NCBI RefSeq assembly: GCF_018457165.1
Contig: NZ_JAFMNX010000001.1
Coordinates: 434,001 to 498,000, forward strand
DNA length: 64,000 nt
Reading direction: 5' to 3'
From: Tianweitania aestuarii
GTDB lineage: Bacteria > Pseudomonadota > Alphaproteobacteria > Rhizobiales > Rhizobiaceae
Shown: piece by piece, positions 56,830 through 64,000 of the stretch
Numbering within the stretch: position 1 is the stretch's first letter
Layout: every line of letters begins with the position of its first letter
Notes under the pieces: generated by a model
The model's input: only the letters and a program-made list of their open reading frames with translations
Databases searched by the model: none
What the model was told of the DNA's origin: nothing
Made by a program: the position numbers and the translations under genes

Positions 56830-57208
56830 CCTGACACTGTAGGTGGAACCGAAGATGTCGCGCGCACCATTGATGGCGAAATCCCCGTTGCGCAGAACAA
56901 GTCGGCCGGCCTGCGTGCCGGAACAACAACCACCGTCTGGCTGACGGAAGGTGCGCGAGGTGGCCCGTATGCCAATGTCACGTTGGTGAGTGTATCCGAT
57001 CCATCGCTAGGCACAGCACGGATCCCGGCGATAATCTGCCCTATTCGCGGGATGCCGATGTGTTCAGCAAGAACAACATCATGCTCGAACTTGGCATCAA
57101 TGCCCATTTTGCCATTGGGCGGGCTTGGGCCTCAACTACAACACCGAGTATGGCACGAACGGCAACGCCCGGGATCACCGGATCGAAGCAAAGGTGTCGA
57201 AGCAGTTC
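56830..57208 (+). pseudogene. Autotransporter-like relic, frameshifted and internally deleted
   Basis: Three successive frames give protein-like sequence. The first (to about 57010) reads GEIPVAQNKSAGLRAGTTTT, then TEGARGGPYANVTLVSVSDP, like an Ig-like repeat of a large adhesin. The second (57015-57120) reads GDNLPYSRDADVFSKNNIML, then ELGINAHFAIG, and the third continues AGLGLNYNTEYGTNG to KVSKQF at 57208, like the closing strands of an outer-membrane beta-barrel. Joining needs two frame changes and a large deletion. The family call is from pattern recognition only. Confidence 0.4.
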
Positions 57209-57451
57209 TGGGTCTCAAGACCAACGAACCGCTCGCAGCGGCGACGTTTGGCGCCCTTTGAGTTCGTAACACTCACAACGTCCGCTTTGGGGATCCATCA
57301 AGGAGCTGTCTACGGCCAAGAAGGGTCGATAGCTGAACGGCAGCTTCACAGCCTCGATGCCTAACAGCGGACGGTCGGCTTCCGGCCAAGTCTCCCATAT
57401 GGTTATCGATCCTAATACTGAACCGAGAATATGATGTGGCCTCCACCTTAT

Positions 57452-58057
57452 TCAGAAGGGTGGTGGCGTTGTTTCTCTGTGGGTCTTGGCGGCTTGTGCC
57501 CACCATTCGAGATCGGTGGCGAAGTGGTTGAAGTTTCTGTCCAGTGCTTCGCCGGGCTTGCCGGTTGGTGTCGCGTCTTCCGCAAGCGTTGCACTGATTG
57601 GCCCGACCGCCAGCGTCGAGGAGATCACGACCATGCCCATCTCCGACAAGATCCCATGCCAGGCAAGTCCTGCCCGAGCACCGGACAATCGTCCCGCGGA
57701 ATAGCTGGCGATGGCGGCAGGGCGCCAGAACCATTCTTCAAGGAAGTGGTCCGTCAGGTTCTTGAGGCCGGGCTGAACACCCCAGTTGTACTCGCCGGCT
57801 ACGAAAACAAATGCGTCGGCGGCCTTGATTTTGGCAGCCAGCATTTCCATCGCCTCCGGTGCCTCGCCTGCAGGATATTCCTTGTACATGCGGTCCAGCA
57901 TCGGCAGCCCGACAGCTTTTGCGTCGATCAGTTCAGCATCATGGCCCCGCTTGGCGAAGGCCTCGACAAGGAAAGTGGCGAGCCTGATCCCCAGACGGTC
58001 CCGGCGATAAGATCCGTAGAAAACGAGAATGCGGTGAGACATGGCATCGGCATTCAT
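57452..58057 (-). CDS. NAD(P)H-dependent FMN reductase, possible Kef ancillary protein
   Basis: The protein (201 aa) has the flavodoxin-like NADPH-dependent FMN reductase fold: ILVFYGSYRRDRLGIRLATF, with the FMN-phosphate loop, and FVFVAGEYNWGVQPGLKNLT. ATG 58057 follows AAAGGAAA, 18 bp after the KefB/C-type antiporter gene, so they are cotranscribed. In enterobacteria KefF and KefG, members of the same flavodoxin superfamily, activate KefC and KefB. This gene could play that part, or independently reduce quinones or nitro/chromate compounds. Confidence 0.87.
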   Translation of the reverse strand: MNADAMSHRILVFYGSYRRDRLGIRLATFLVEAFAKRGHDAELIDAKAVGLPMLDRMYKEYPAGEAPEAMEMLAAKIKAADAFVFVAGEYNWGVQPGLKNLTDHFLEEWFWRPAAIASYSAGRLSGARAGLAWHGILSEMGMVVISSTLAVGPISATLAEDATPTGKPGEALDRNFNHFATDLEWWAQAAKTHRETTPPPF

Positions 58058-58075
58058 TGCAGATTTCCTTTGAAG

Positions 58076-59836
58076 TCAGCGGGCCGGTTCTGTGAGCGGC
58101 TCGGGCACCGGTGACACGTGCAGGCGCTCGGTTCCCGACATGATCGTGCCTTGAACCTGCTGGCTGAGGCGCTGGCTGTCACGTTCACGGATGTCGGCCA
58201 GTGCGTCCAACACGCTCGCTTCGTCGAAATGGAGCTTGCGCAGGGCTTCGGCGCCCATCTGGAACGCGGATTCGACAGTTTCACGAATTTCATAATCAAT
58301 GCCGGCCCTGATCAACTCGATGGAATGGCCGCGATCATAGCTGCGTGCCAGGACTTTGGTATTGGGGAACTCTGCCAAAGTCAGCGCAGCGATCGTGTTC
58401 ACCACATCGCGTCCGGCTGCGCAGATCAGGATGGCCTGCACGCTTTCTGCTCCCGACGTGCGCAGAATATCAAGCCGCGTTCCGTCGCCGTAGTAAACCT
58501 TGAAGCCGAAGCGCGCAGCCTCTTGGATGCGGTCGGGATTGTTCTCGATGACCGACACGTTGACGCCACGCGACAGCAGGATCTGCACGGCAATCTGCCC
58601 GAACCGTCCGAAGCCGATAACCAGAACCTCGCCACGCAATCCGTCTGCCTTTTCGACACCATCGAGCGAAACCTTTTCACGCCTGAGCAGGCGATCGGCC
58701 ACGATCAGGATGATGGGCGACAAAGCCATCGAGAGAATGACGACGGTAGAGAACACCGCATTGTCGCGCGCATCGATGACGCCGTTCGCCGCCGCTGCCG
58801 TGTAGAGAACGAAGGCGAACTCACCGCCTTGCGCGAACATCGCCGCTCGACGGGTCGCACTTCTGCTGGAACTGCCCCAAAGGCGCGCAACGCCGTAGAT
58901 CGCGAACGACTTCACGAGCACATAGATCACGAGCATGCCGAGCAGCAGCGGCCATGAATTCGCTACTGTCGACAGGTCGAGCGACATGCCGACGGCCAGG
59001 AAGAACAAGCCCATGAGGAGCCCCTTGAAAGGCTCGATGTCACTCTCGATCTGGTGCCGGTAGCTTGAGCCCGACAGCATGACGCCTGCAAGAAACGCGC
59101 CCATGGCCATGGACAAGCCGACAGCCTCCATCAGAAGCGACGCCCCGAGCACCACGAGGAGCGCGCCCGCCGTCAGGACCTCTCTAGTACGCGCCTTGGC
59201 CAGCAGCGCAAAGAAGGGGCCAAGAAACCAGCGCCCCACGACGAGCAGAATGGCTATTCCGGCCAGCGCCAGCAGAACGGCGGTCAAACCGCTTTCACCT
59301 CTTCCTATCGGAGATAAAAACGCGACGATGGCTAGAAGCGGCACGATCAACAAGTCTTCGAACAGGAGTATCGAAACCGACTTGTGTCCATCCGGCGTGG
59401 CGATCTCGCCGCGCTCCTGCAAGGCGGACATGATCACTGCCGTCGACGACAGCACGAAGCCGGATCCGGCTACGAAAGCGATGGTCAGCGGCAAGGAGAA
59501 CACCACCAGTCCCGCGATCGTGAGAAGACCAATCGCAACAAGAACCTGTGTTAAACCAAGGCCGAATATCTGCCCGCGCATGGCCCAAAGCTTTTGCGGC
59601 CGCAGTTCCAGTCCGATCACGAACAGGAACATCACCACGCCAAGTTCGGCCACATGCAGGATCGTGACGGGATCGGTAAACAGGCCAAGGATCGACGGAC
59701 CGACCAAAGCGCCTGCCGCGAAATAGCCGAGCACCGATCCCAGACCTAGGCGCCGGAAAAGCGGAACGGCAATCACGGCCGCCCCCATCAGCGTCACCAT
59801 GGGCCCAATAAGCGTGCCGACGCCTTCTGCTGCCAT
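58076..59836 (-). CDS. KefB/KefC-type monovalent cation:proton antiporter
   Basis: The protein (586 aa) has about 12-13 membrane helices of the CPA2 type (VLGYFAAGALVGPSILGLF; GVVMFLFVIGLELRP; SSTAVIMSALQERGE) followed by a cytoplasmic RCK/TrkA-N domain with GFGRFGQIAVQILLSRGV and KVYYGDGTRLDILRTSGAE. The Rossmann block is very close to that of E. coli KefC. Such channels are closed by glutathione and open with glutathione-electrophile adducts, acidifying the cell. The tail after about residue 520 is charged. The FMN-reductase gene follows in the same operon; the DUF5996-GNAT gene precedes by 62 bp. Confidence 0.93.
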   Translation of the reverse strand: MAAEGVGTLIGPMVTLMGAAVIAVPLFRRLGLGSVLGYFAAGALVGPSILGLFTDPVTILHVAELGVVMFLFVIGLELRPQKLWAMRGQIFGLGLTQVLVAIGLLTIAGLVVFSLPLTIAFVAGSGFVLSSTAVIMSALQERGEIATPDGHKSVSILLFEDLLIVPLLAIVAFLSPIGRGESGLTAVLLALAGIAILLVVGRWFLGPFFALLAKARTREVLTAGALLVVLGASLLMEAVGLSMAMGAFLAGVMLSGSSYRHQIESDIEPFKGLLMGLFFLAVGMSLDLSTVANSWPLLLGMLVIYVLVKSFAIYGVARLWGSSSRSATRRAAMFAQGGEFAFVLYTAAAANGVIDARDNAVFSTVVILSMALSPIILIVADRLLRREKVSLDGVEKADGLRGEVLVIGFGRFGQIAVQILLSRGVNVSVIENNPDRIQEAARFGFKVYYGDGTRLDILRTSGAESVQAILICAAGRDVVNTIAALTLAEFPNTKVLARSYDRGHSIELIRAGIDYEIRETVESAFQMGAEALRKLHFDEASVLDALADIRERDSQRLSQQVQGTIMSGTERLHVSPVPEPLTEPAR

Positions 59837-59898
59837 TTTCTACACCCCAGTAGCGGCACGAGACCGCCGGTCCTCTTGCACCATGATCTTCCGGCACT

Positions 59899-61149
59899 TC
59901 AGGAACGACGTAGCACGTCCTGCCACTCAGGATGTCGCTCAATCTGCGCCTTGGCAAACGGACAAAGCGGCATGATCGAAATGCCGTCCCTGCGAGCATC
60001 CTCCACGGCTTGCCGCACCAGCCTCTCGCCCACCTTGCGACCGCGCAGAACAGACGGCACTTCCGTGTGGTCAATGATGATAAGCCGTTCGCCAGCCCTG
60101 CTATAGGTCATCTCGGCTTCCGCACCTTCGATCACGAGCCGATACCGGCCCTTGGCTGGACCATCCTCTCGCTCAACGGCTTCGATCGTCGGCTGGATGG
60201 TGCGCTTGGGCTCAGGGTGCGGCGGTCGAACTTGGCGCGGACGCCCCGGAGCGCATTCCAGCAGTTCGCGATCCCAACCTCCAAGATCAGCGGCGGCTTC
60301 ATAGGTCGAAACCAGAAACGCCATCAGCGCTGCATCGGGATCTACTGCGGACTGGACGGCCTCATAGGGCAGCATGAATTCTGAGAGCTCGCTGTGCCAG
60401 AAGGCGGCGTCCGGCTGGACAGAGGCGCCATTGAACCCGCCTGGTGCCGGATAGGCATATGAATAGAAGGCGGGGTAATCGATGCCCCCGCCGCCCGGCC
60501 AAAACCCTGCCGAAGAGACTTCGCGGTCATGGGCTTCCTGCGCAACATCATCCGGCAAAGCGGGAATGCCTGCAGGATGAAGAGGAGCACGCCGGCCGGA
60601 GAACCGGGTTACGGCCAGGTCGAGCGCGCCCCAAAACAGATGAACCGGGCTCGACTTGCCGAGAAACGAGGTGCGGAACGCCTTGAACACGCGATCAACA
60701 GCCATCAATGCCTGGTGGTAGCGCTGAACAGCCTCCCGGTCATACGGCCGTTCGCGGTGATCGTCTTCAAAGGGCACGGGGTTGGCCACTTCGTTGGGCG
60801 CGCCGTGGAACTCCGGCGTGCCTCCGAGTTCGTTGATGAGGTGAACAAAGTCGGCGTGGAAGGCGGCAACCGTTGTCGGCCCGAGAGCGAAGGAGGCCGT
60901 GCGACCATCGCCGCTGGTGCCCAAGACGACGTGGTTCTGGAGGTCGAGGATGATCTCGATGCCTGCTCCGTCGGGTATGGGCGAAGTGGTCAGCCCCATG
61001 GGCGTGACATAAAATGCGGCGTTCCAGGAGTGGTTGAGCCACGGCGCATGCGCCAAGCGGTACTTGCCAACCACCTGCAGGTAAAGATGAAGGGCCGAAC
61101 AAGTGTCACGCCAGCTGAGGTAATCCAGAACAGGCCAGGTATTGCTCAT
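59899..61149 (-). CDS. DUF5996 protein fused to a GNAT-type acetyltransferase domain
   Basis: The protein is 416 aa from ATG 61149, which follows GGAGAAGAG; ATG 61167 is less likely. Residues 1 to about 305 match DUF5996: LSWRDTCSALHLYLQVVGKY, WNHSWNAAFYVTPMGL-like sequence (here LNHSWNAAFYVTPMG), HLFWGALDLAVTRFSGR and PGGGGIDYPAFYSYAYP. From about 340 a short acetyltransferase domain of the YjdJ/Acetyltransf_CG type follows: RLIIIDHTEVPSVLRGRKVG, RLVRQAVEDARRDGISIMP, CPFAKAQIERHPEWQDV. The linker is charged. Neither half has a known substrate here. Confidence 0.87.
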   Translation of the reverse strand: MSNTWPVLDYLSWRDTCSALHLYLQVVGKYRLAHAPWLNHSWNAAFYVTPMGLTTSPIPDGAGIEIILDLQNHVVLGTSGDGRTASFALGPTTVAAFHADFVHLINELGGTPEFHGAPNEVANPVPFEDDHRERPYDREAVQRYHQALMAVDRVFKAFRTSFLGKSSPVHLFWGALDLAVTRFSGRRAPLHPAGIPALPDDVAQEAHDREVSSAGFWPGGGGIDYPAFYSYAYPAPGGFNGASVQPDAAFWHSELSEFMLPYEAVQSAVDPDAALMAFLVSTYEAAADLGGWDRELLECAPGRPRQVRPPHPEPKRTIQPTIEAVEREDGPAKGRYRLVIEGAEAEMTYSRAGERLIIIDHTEVPSVLRGRKVGERLVRQAVEDARRDGISIMPLCPFAKAQIERHPEWQDVLRRS

Positions 61150-61164
61150 TGTTCTCTTCTCCAT

Positions 61165-61178
61165 CAAACGATCGTTTG
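61165..61178. promoter_or_regulatory. Perfect 14-bp palindrome, candidate TetR-type operator
   Basis: CAAACGATCGTTTG is its own reverse complement. It lies 15 bp upstream of the DUF5996-GNAT start codon, in the 84-bp gap after the pirin gene, where a repressor would block the operon. The shape fits TetR-family operators, but no regulator gene is seen here. Confidence 0.55.
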
Positions 61179-61233
61179 CCTGCGGGCTTGGTTTTTGATA
61201 CCCGGCAAGGCTCTGGGCGCAATCCCCGGCGGA

Positions 61234-62172
61234 TCAACCGGGAAGGGGAATGTACTCGTCGCGATCATCCGCCGGCAGATCGAAGCGGCCATGGCCCCAA
61301 CTGCCTGCGCGCCAGTCTGCCTTGGCCTGTTCAATGCGCTCACGAGATGAAGCGACGAAGTTCCACCAGATGTAGCGAGGTCCGTCCAGCGTCGCGCCAC
61401 CGAGGATCATCAATCGCGCACCCTGCTCGCCTGCGGCAACGGTGATCTTGTCACCGGGCCTGAACACCATCATCTGCGGCGCTACGAAGTTCTGCCCGGC
61501 AATCGTGATCGAACCTTCGACGATGTAGATGGCGCGGTCTTCGTGCTCGTCCGGCGTCGGCAAACGGCTTCCTGCCTCAAGCTTCACATCGGCATAAAAT
61601 GTTTCCGAGAACATCGTTGCGGGAGCGATCTTGCCATAAGCGCTGCCGAGGATCAGCCGAACGGAGATGCCACGGTCTTCGATCACCGGAAGCGCGTGCT
61701 TGCCATGATGCTCGAAGGAAGGTGCGACGTCTTCGTGGCTTTCGGGTAGAGCCAGCCAGGTCTGAATACCGAAAAGGCTGTTCGGGCTGGTGCGCGCCGC
61801 CGCCGATGTGCGCTCCGAATGCGTGACGCCGCGCCCTGCAACCATCCAGTTCAAGGCTCCAGGCTGGATGATCTGGTCGGCGCCCGTACTGTCACGATGA
61901 TGAAAATCGCCGCGGTAAAGGTAGGTCACGGTGCCAAGGCCAATATGCGGATGCGGCCTGACGTCGATACCCTGACCCGTCAGCAGTTCCGCTGGTCCTG
62001 CCTGGTCGAAAAAGATGAACGGGCCAACCATCTGCCGCCTCGGTGCGGGCAAGGCGCGCCGCACCTCGAAACCGCCGATGTCGCGTGCTCGCGGAACAAT
62101 CAGCGTCTCGATGGCATCCGCCTGCACATCGTCGGGGCATCCAGGTTCGATCGCAGGGTTCCAGCTCATCAT
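61234..62172 (-). CDS. Pirin family protein
   Basis: The protein (312 aa) has two cupin domains of the pirin type: RPHPHIGLGTVTYLYRGDFH with the metal-binding His residues, IQPGALNWMVAGRGVTHSER, and the C-terminal YIVEGSITIAGQNFVAPQMM. Pirins bind Fe(II) or Ni and some have quercetinase or redox-sensing activity. AAAGGACG precedes ATG 62172. It is the first of four minus-strand genes leading to the Kef antiporter. Confidence 0.92.
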   Translation of the reverse strand: MMSWNPAIEPGCPDDVQADAIETLIVPRARDIGGFEVRRALPAPRRQMVGPFIFFDQAGPAELLTGQGIDVRPHPHIGLGTVTYLYRGDFHHRDSTGADQIIQPGALNWMVAGRGVTHSERTSAAARTSPNSLFGIQTWLALPESHEDVAPSFEHHGKHALPVIEDRGISVRLILGSAYGKIAPATMFSETFYADVKLEAGSRLPTPDEHEDRAIYIVEGSITIAGQNFVAPQMMVFRPGDKITVAAGEQGARLMILGGATLDGPRYIWWNFVASSRERIEQAKADWRAGSWGHGRFDLPADDRDEYIPLPG

Positions 62173-62620
62173 GTCGTCCTTTCACGCGCTGCGGAACAGA
62201 GACTTCACGAACTAGCCATCAGCTTCAAGTGGAACTAGCCTCAGCTTAGATCACACTGTGTCGCGCGCAGCGTGTCTTTGGCTGGATCGATCCTCCTGCC
62301 GTTCGGGAGCAGGAGCGCCTAGTATATAGCGTTTCCAGAAAGTCACCCCTGCATGTTGCGATCTAGTCGTGAAGAAGTAAGAAGCAGCTATAGCGTAAAC
62401 ATTGGTAAGACCAGAACGTCTGCTTTCGGCCAGAGACTGCCTAAGGAAATCATTTCCTGCTTTGTGAAGCCAATCGCCTTGGCATGTCCTTCAATGATGG
62501 AGAGGCGTTAGTCCGCTCTGAATGGAGAATGGATGTAAAGCGAACATCACTTGCAGATCGTAAACCGGCAAAATAGCGTGGCGAGCGTCGCCTGTGCAAC
62601 GTCAGCTTGGAGTTAAATCC
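62173..62620. other. Divergent intergenic region between pirin and a secreted-protein gene
   Basis: The stretch of 448 bp is locally AT-richer. A 7-bp hairpin (CTCCTGC/GCAGGAG, 62293-62315) has no U tract. No gene or known regulatory motif is recognised. A weak promoter-like pair TTGCAG and TAGCGT lies near the end but I do not rely on it. Confidence 0.4.
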
Positions 62621-63193
62621 GTGCGTGTCCTCATCTCGAGCTTGAGCCTTGCAGTCGCCGCTTTGTCGATATCAACGACAATGGCTCGCGCCGAGGTGCC
62701 TTTCTTCAACGCCACGTGCCCCGGACGGATCGAGGTTCATGCCGATGAGGGAGGACCGATCTACGTCGACGGGCGCGAGGCAACGCTGAAGCGCTTCAAT
62801 GAAAACTACTACGAGGCCCGCTCGGGCGGCGTGACCATCTCACTGACTATTCGCCCAGACGGCACGCCCGACGTCTCTTACACAGGCAAGGGGCGCAAGA
62901 ACGGCGTCTGCCAGATCAAGGGGGCGCGGGGCGACGGGATGAAACAGAGCAGGGATGCTCGATCAAAACCAAAGCGCCATCGCTCCGCCGACGTGTCGAT
63001 GGGAGCGCTGCCCGACCAGTGCCGTCGCGAGGCGACCGAGGAGTTCGACGTCCGGCCGAGTGATGTGACGACCAACATGGCCTTCCGAAGCGGCGAGCGC
63101 ATCGTGGTCCAGGGGAACTTTCCCGAGCGCGGACGCACAACTTTCTTCAACTGCTGGTTCGATGGCGACGGCAATTTTCTGTCGGTGAACTGA
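62621..63193 (+). CDS. Secreted protein of unknown function
   Basis: From GTG 62621 (GGAG 9 nt upstream) the protein is 190 aa. It has a signal peptide (LISSLSLAVAALSISTTMARA) and mature regions VPFFNATCPGRIEVHADEGG and GVCQIKGARGDG, then a basic linker (SRDARSKPKRHRSADVS) and a C-terminal domain with QCRREATEEFDVRPSDVTTN and FFNCWFDGDGNFLSV. Four cysteines suggest two disulfides. The C-terminal part resembles a small rhizobial periplasmic domain of unknown function. An in-frame GTG at 62594 is an alternative start. Confidence 0.75.
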   Translation: MRVLISSLSLAVAALSISTTMARAEVPFFNATCPGRIEVHADEGGPIYVDGREATLKRFNENYYEARSGGVTISLTIRPDGTPDVSYTGKGRKNGVCQIKGARGDGMKQSRDARSKPKRHRSADVSMGALPDQCRREATEEFDVRPSDVTTNMAFRSGERIVVQGNFPERGRTTFFNCWFDGDGNFLSVN

Positions 63194-63254
63194 TAACACT
63201 GTGAGCGGCTGGCACGAACAGTCGGTGGTTCGCGCGTAAACGGACGGGGTCGAG

Positions 63255-63980
63255 TTGCCGTACCAGTCCGCCGACCCTGCCGCAGCCGGCGCCATCACCG
63301 CACGAGGCTGGACGCTTGTTCTTCTCTCCGTCGCCTGCGCCTTCGCGGTCCTTTCGCTGTCGCCGCCAAGGGTATTCGGCGGTGTCCTTTTGGTCATCCC
63401 TGCCGCTCTGTTCACCGCGATCCCGCTGGTTACACTCCATGCCATGTCCAGCAGCGGGGCGAGAAATCTGTTCCGCGGATACAGCCTTGGAGCTTTCGGT
63501 CAATCCATTATGTTCGGTATCGCGACCTTGACGGCCTCTCTGTCGGTGGCTTTGATCTTGCTCCCGTTCGCGCCTCTGGAGGCGAACCGCGCCGGAGATG
63601 TCCTGACAAACGCCGATGCGCTCGCCGTCGTGATCTTCCTCGTGCGGACCTTCATCCAACTGGTTGGAGAGGAGGTCGTGACGATCCTGCCGCTCTTGGC
63701 TGTTGTACGGTTCTCAATGGCGACGACGGGCATCGGGCGACGCGGCGGGCTCGCAGCAGGGGTCGTTGTCTCGACGCTCCTCTTCTCGGCCATGCATCTT
63801 CCGACCTACAACTGGAACGTGGTCCAGTGCTTCGTCGTCATCGGCACTGCAAGGCTGGTACTGACCGCGAGCTACCTTCGCACCGGGAACCTGTGGGTCT
63901 CGTCCGGGGCACACATCATGAACGACTGGTCAATCTTCGCCGTCGGCTATGCCGGAAGCCATTTGCCAATCGGCGCCTGA
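63255..63980 (+). CDS. CPBP family intramembrane protein (CAAX protease/bacteriocin-processing type)
   Basis: The protein (241 aa) starts at TTG 63255; an in-frame stop lies just upstream, so no longer start exists. It has about six membrane helices. The family motifs are weak but ordered: EE in FIQLVGEEVVTILPLLAVV, His in LLFSAMHLPTYN and HxxxN in SSGAHIMNDWSIF, which are the metal-binding and catalytic positions of CPBP (Abi) proteases. The usual EExxxR is not perfect. Substrates are unknown. It lies 61 bp after the secreted-protein gene, so they may be cotranscribed. Confidence 0.75.
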   Translation: MPYQSADPAAAGAITARGWTLVLLSVACAFAVLSLSPPRVFGGVLLVIPAALFTAIPLVTLHAMSSSGARNLFRGYSLGAFGQSIMFGIATLTASLSVALILLPFAPLEANRAGDVLTNADALAVVIFLVRTFIQLVGEEVVTILPLLAVVRFSMATTGIGRRGGLAAGVVVSTLLFSAMHLPTYNWNVVQCFVVIGTARLVLTASYLRTGNLWVSSGAHIMNDWSIFAVGYAGSHLPIGA

Positions 63981-64000
63981 TCCGTTGAGCGACGGTCGCG

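Larger units (their letters stand above)
56568..57451. other. Decayed region between tRNA-Gln and the FMN-reductase gene
   Basis: These 884 bp contain no intact gene. I see a probable integrase fragment at 56714-56818 and an autotransporter-like remnant at 56830-57208, both annotated separately. The rest, including 57209-57451, shows no recognisable coding or structural signal. No copy of the tRNA 3' end was noticed in the gap. Confidence 0.6.

Noticed and set aside
62293..62315. Hairpin CTCCTGC/GCAGGAG considered as a terminator
   Set aside because: No U tract and no gene ending there.

Overview
The window is chromosomal DNA from an alphaproteobacterium, most likely of the order Hyphomicrobiales (Rhizobiales). 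The signs are high GC, rhizobial-type genes (plant-type glutamate-cysteine ligase, DUF1127, DUF4170, DUF2093, DUF937), short-form HisG with HisZ, a CIRCE-controlled groESL operon, and an EcfG-type (GGAAC-N16-CGTT) general-stress promoter on csbD. I cannot name the genus. Most of the window is compact housekeeping sequence. Accessory or decayed DNA is concentrated around 55.8-57.5 kb, and a stress-related cluster follows it to the right-hand end.

Layout. 0-3 kb: start of an asparagine synthetase-like gene (cut by the window edge) divergent from a Wzc/ExoP-like polysaccharide co-polymerase/tyrosine kinase. 3-10.4 kb: xseA, a LysR regulator divergent from a DUF1127 gene, a DUF937 protein, gshA, rsmE, and a class I glutamine amidotransferase. 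10.4-15.9 kb: a small ORF with a structured leader, a PPP-type phosphatase coupled to an FMN alpha-hydroxy-acid dehydrogenase, a FolD paralogue with altered catalytic residues, an L,D-transpeptidase, tag, and a small secreted protein. 16-19.4 kb: hisS-hisZ-hisG with 4-bp overlaps. 19.4-26 kb: doxX, fumC, csbD, groESL and a TadG-like von Willebrand protein. 26-36.8 kb: HAD phosphatase, ribF, MipA/OmpV, hdeD, ileS, a lipoprotein, tadA, rluB and rsmD. 36.8-42.9 kb: a paired M16 protease, patatin, pmbA and an inositol-phosphatase family gene. 42.9-48.4 kb: the envelope cluster DUF4170-DUF374-waaA-lpxK, convergent with mutL-DUF2093. 48.4-55.8 kb: a GGDEF-EAL protein, a TIGR01244 phosphatase-like gene, an APH-fold kinase, then a trio (small sugar-phosphate transferase, SDR reductase, membrane 4,6-dehydratase) that looks like an O-antigen initiation module based on UDP-QuiNAc. 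56-57.5 kb: a small membrane peptide gene, tRNA-Gln(CTG), and relics of an integrase and an autotransporter. 57.5-62.2 kb: four minus-strand genes, pirin, DUF5996-GNAT fusion, KefB/C-type K+/H+ antiporter and FMN reductase. 62.6-64 kb: a secreted protein and a CPBP-family membrane protein.

The observations I rate highest are: (1) a (GGCT)5 tetranucleotide repeat inside mutL, whose slippage would break the reading frame and could switch a mutator state; (2) a FolD paralogue with Gln where the cyclohydrolase lysine should be; (3) the pirin / DUF5996-GNAT / Kef antiporter / FMN-reductase cluster with a perfect 14-bp palindrome before the fusion gene, which may be a repressible electrophile- or redox-stress module; and (4) the integrase and autotransporter relics beside tRNA-Gln. 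All functional assignments come from reading motifs. No database search was run.
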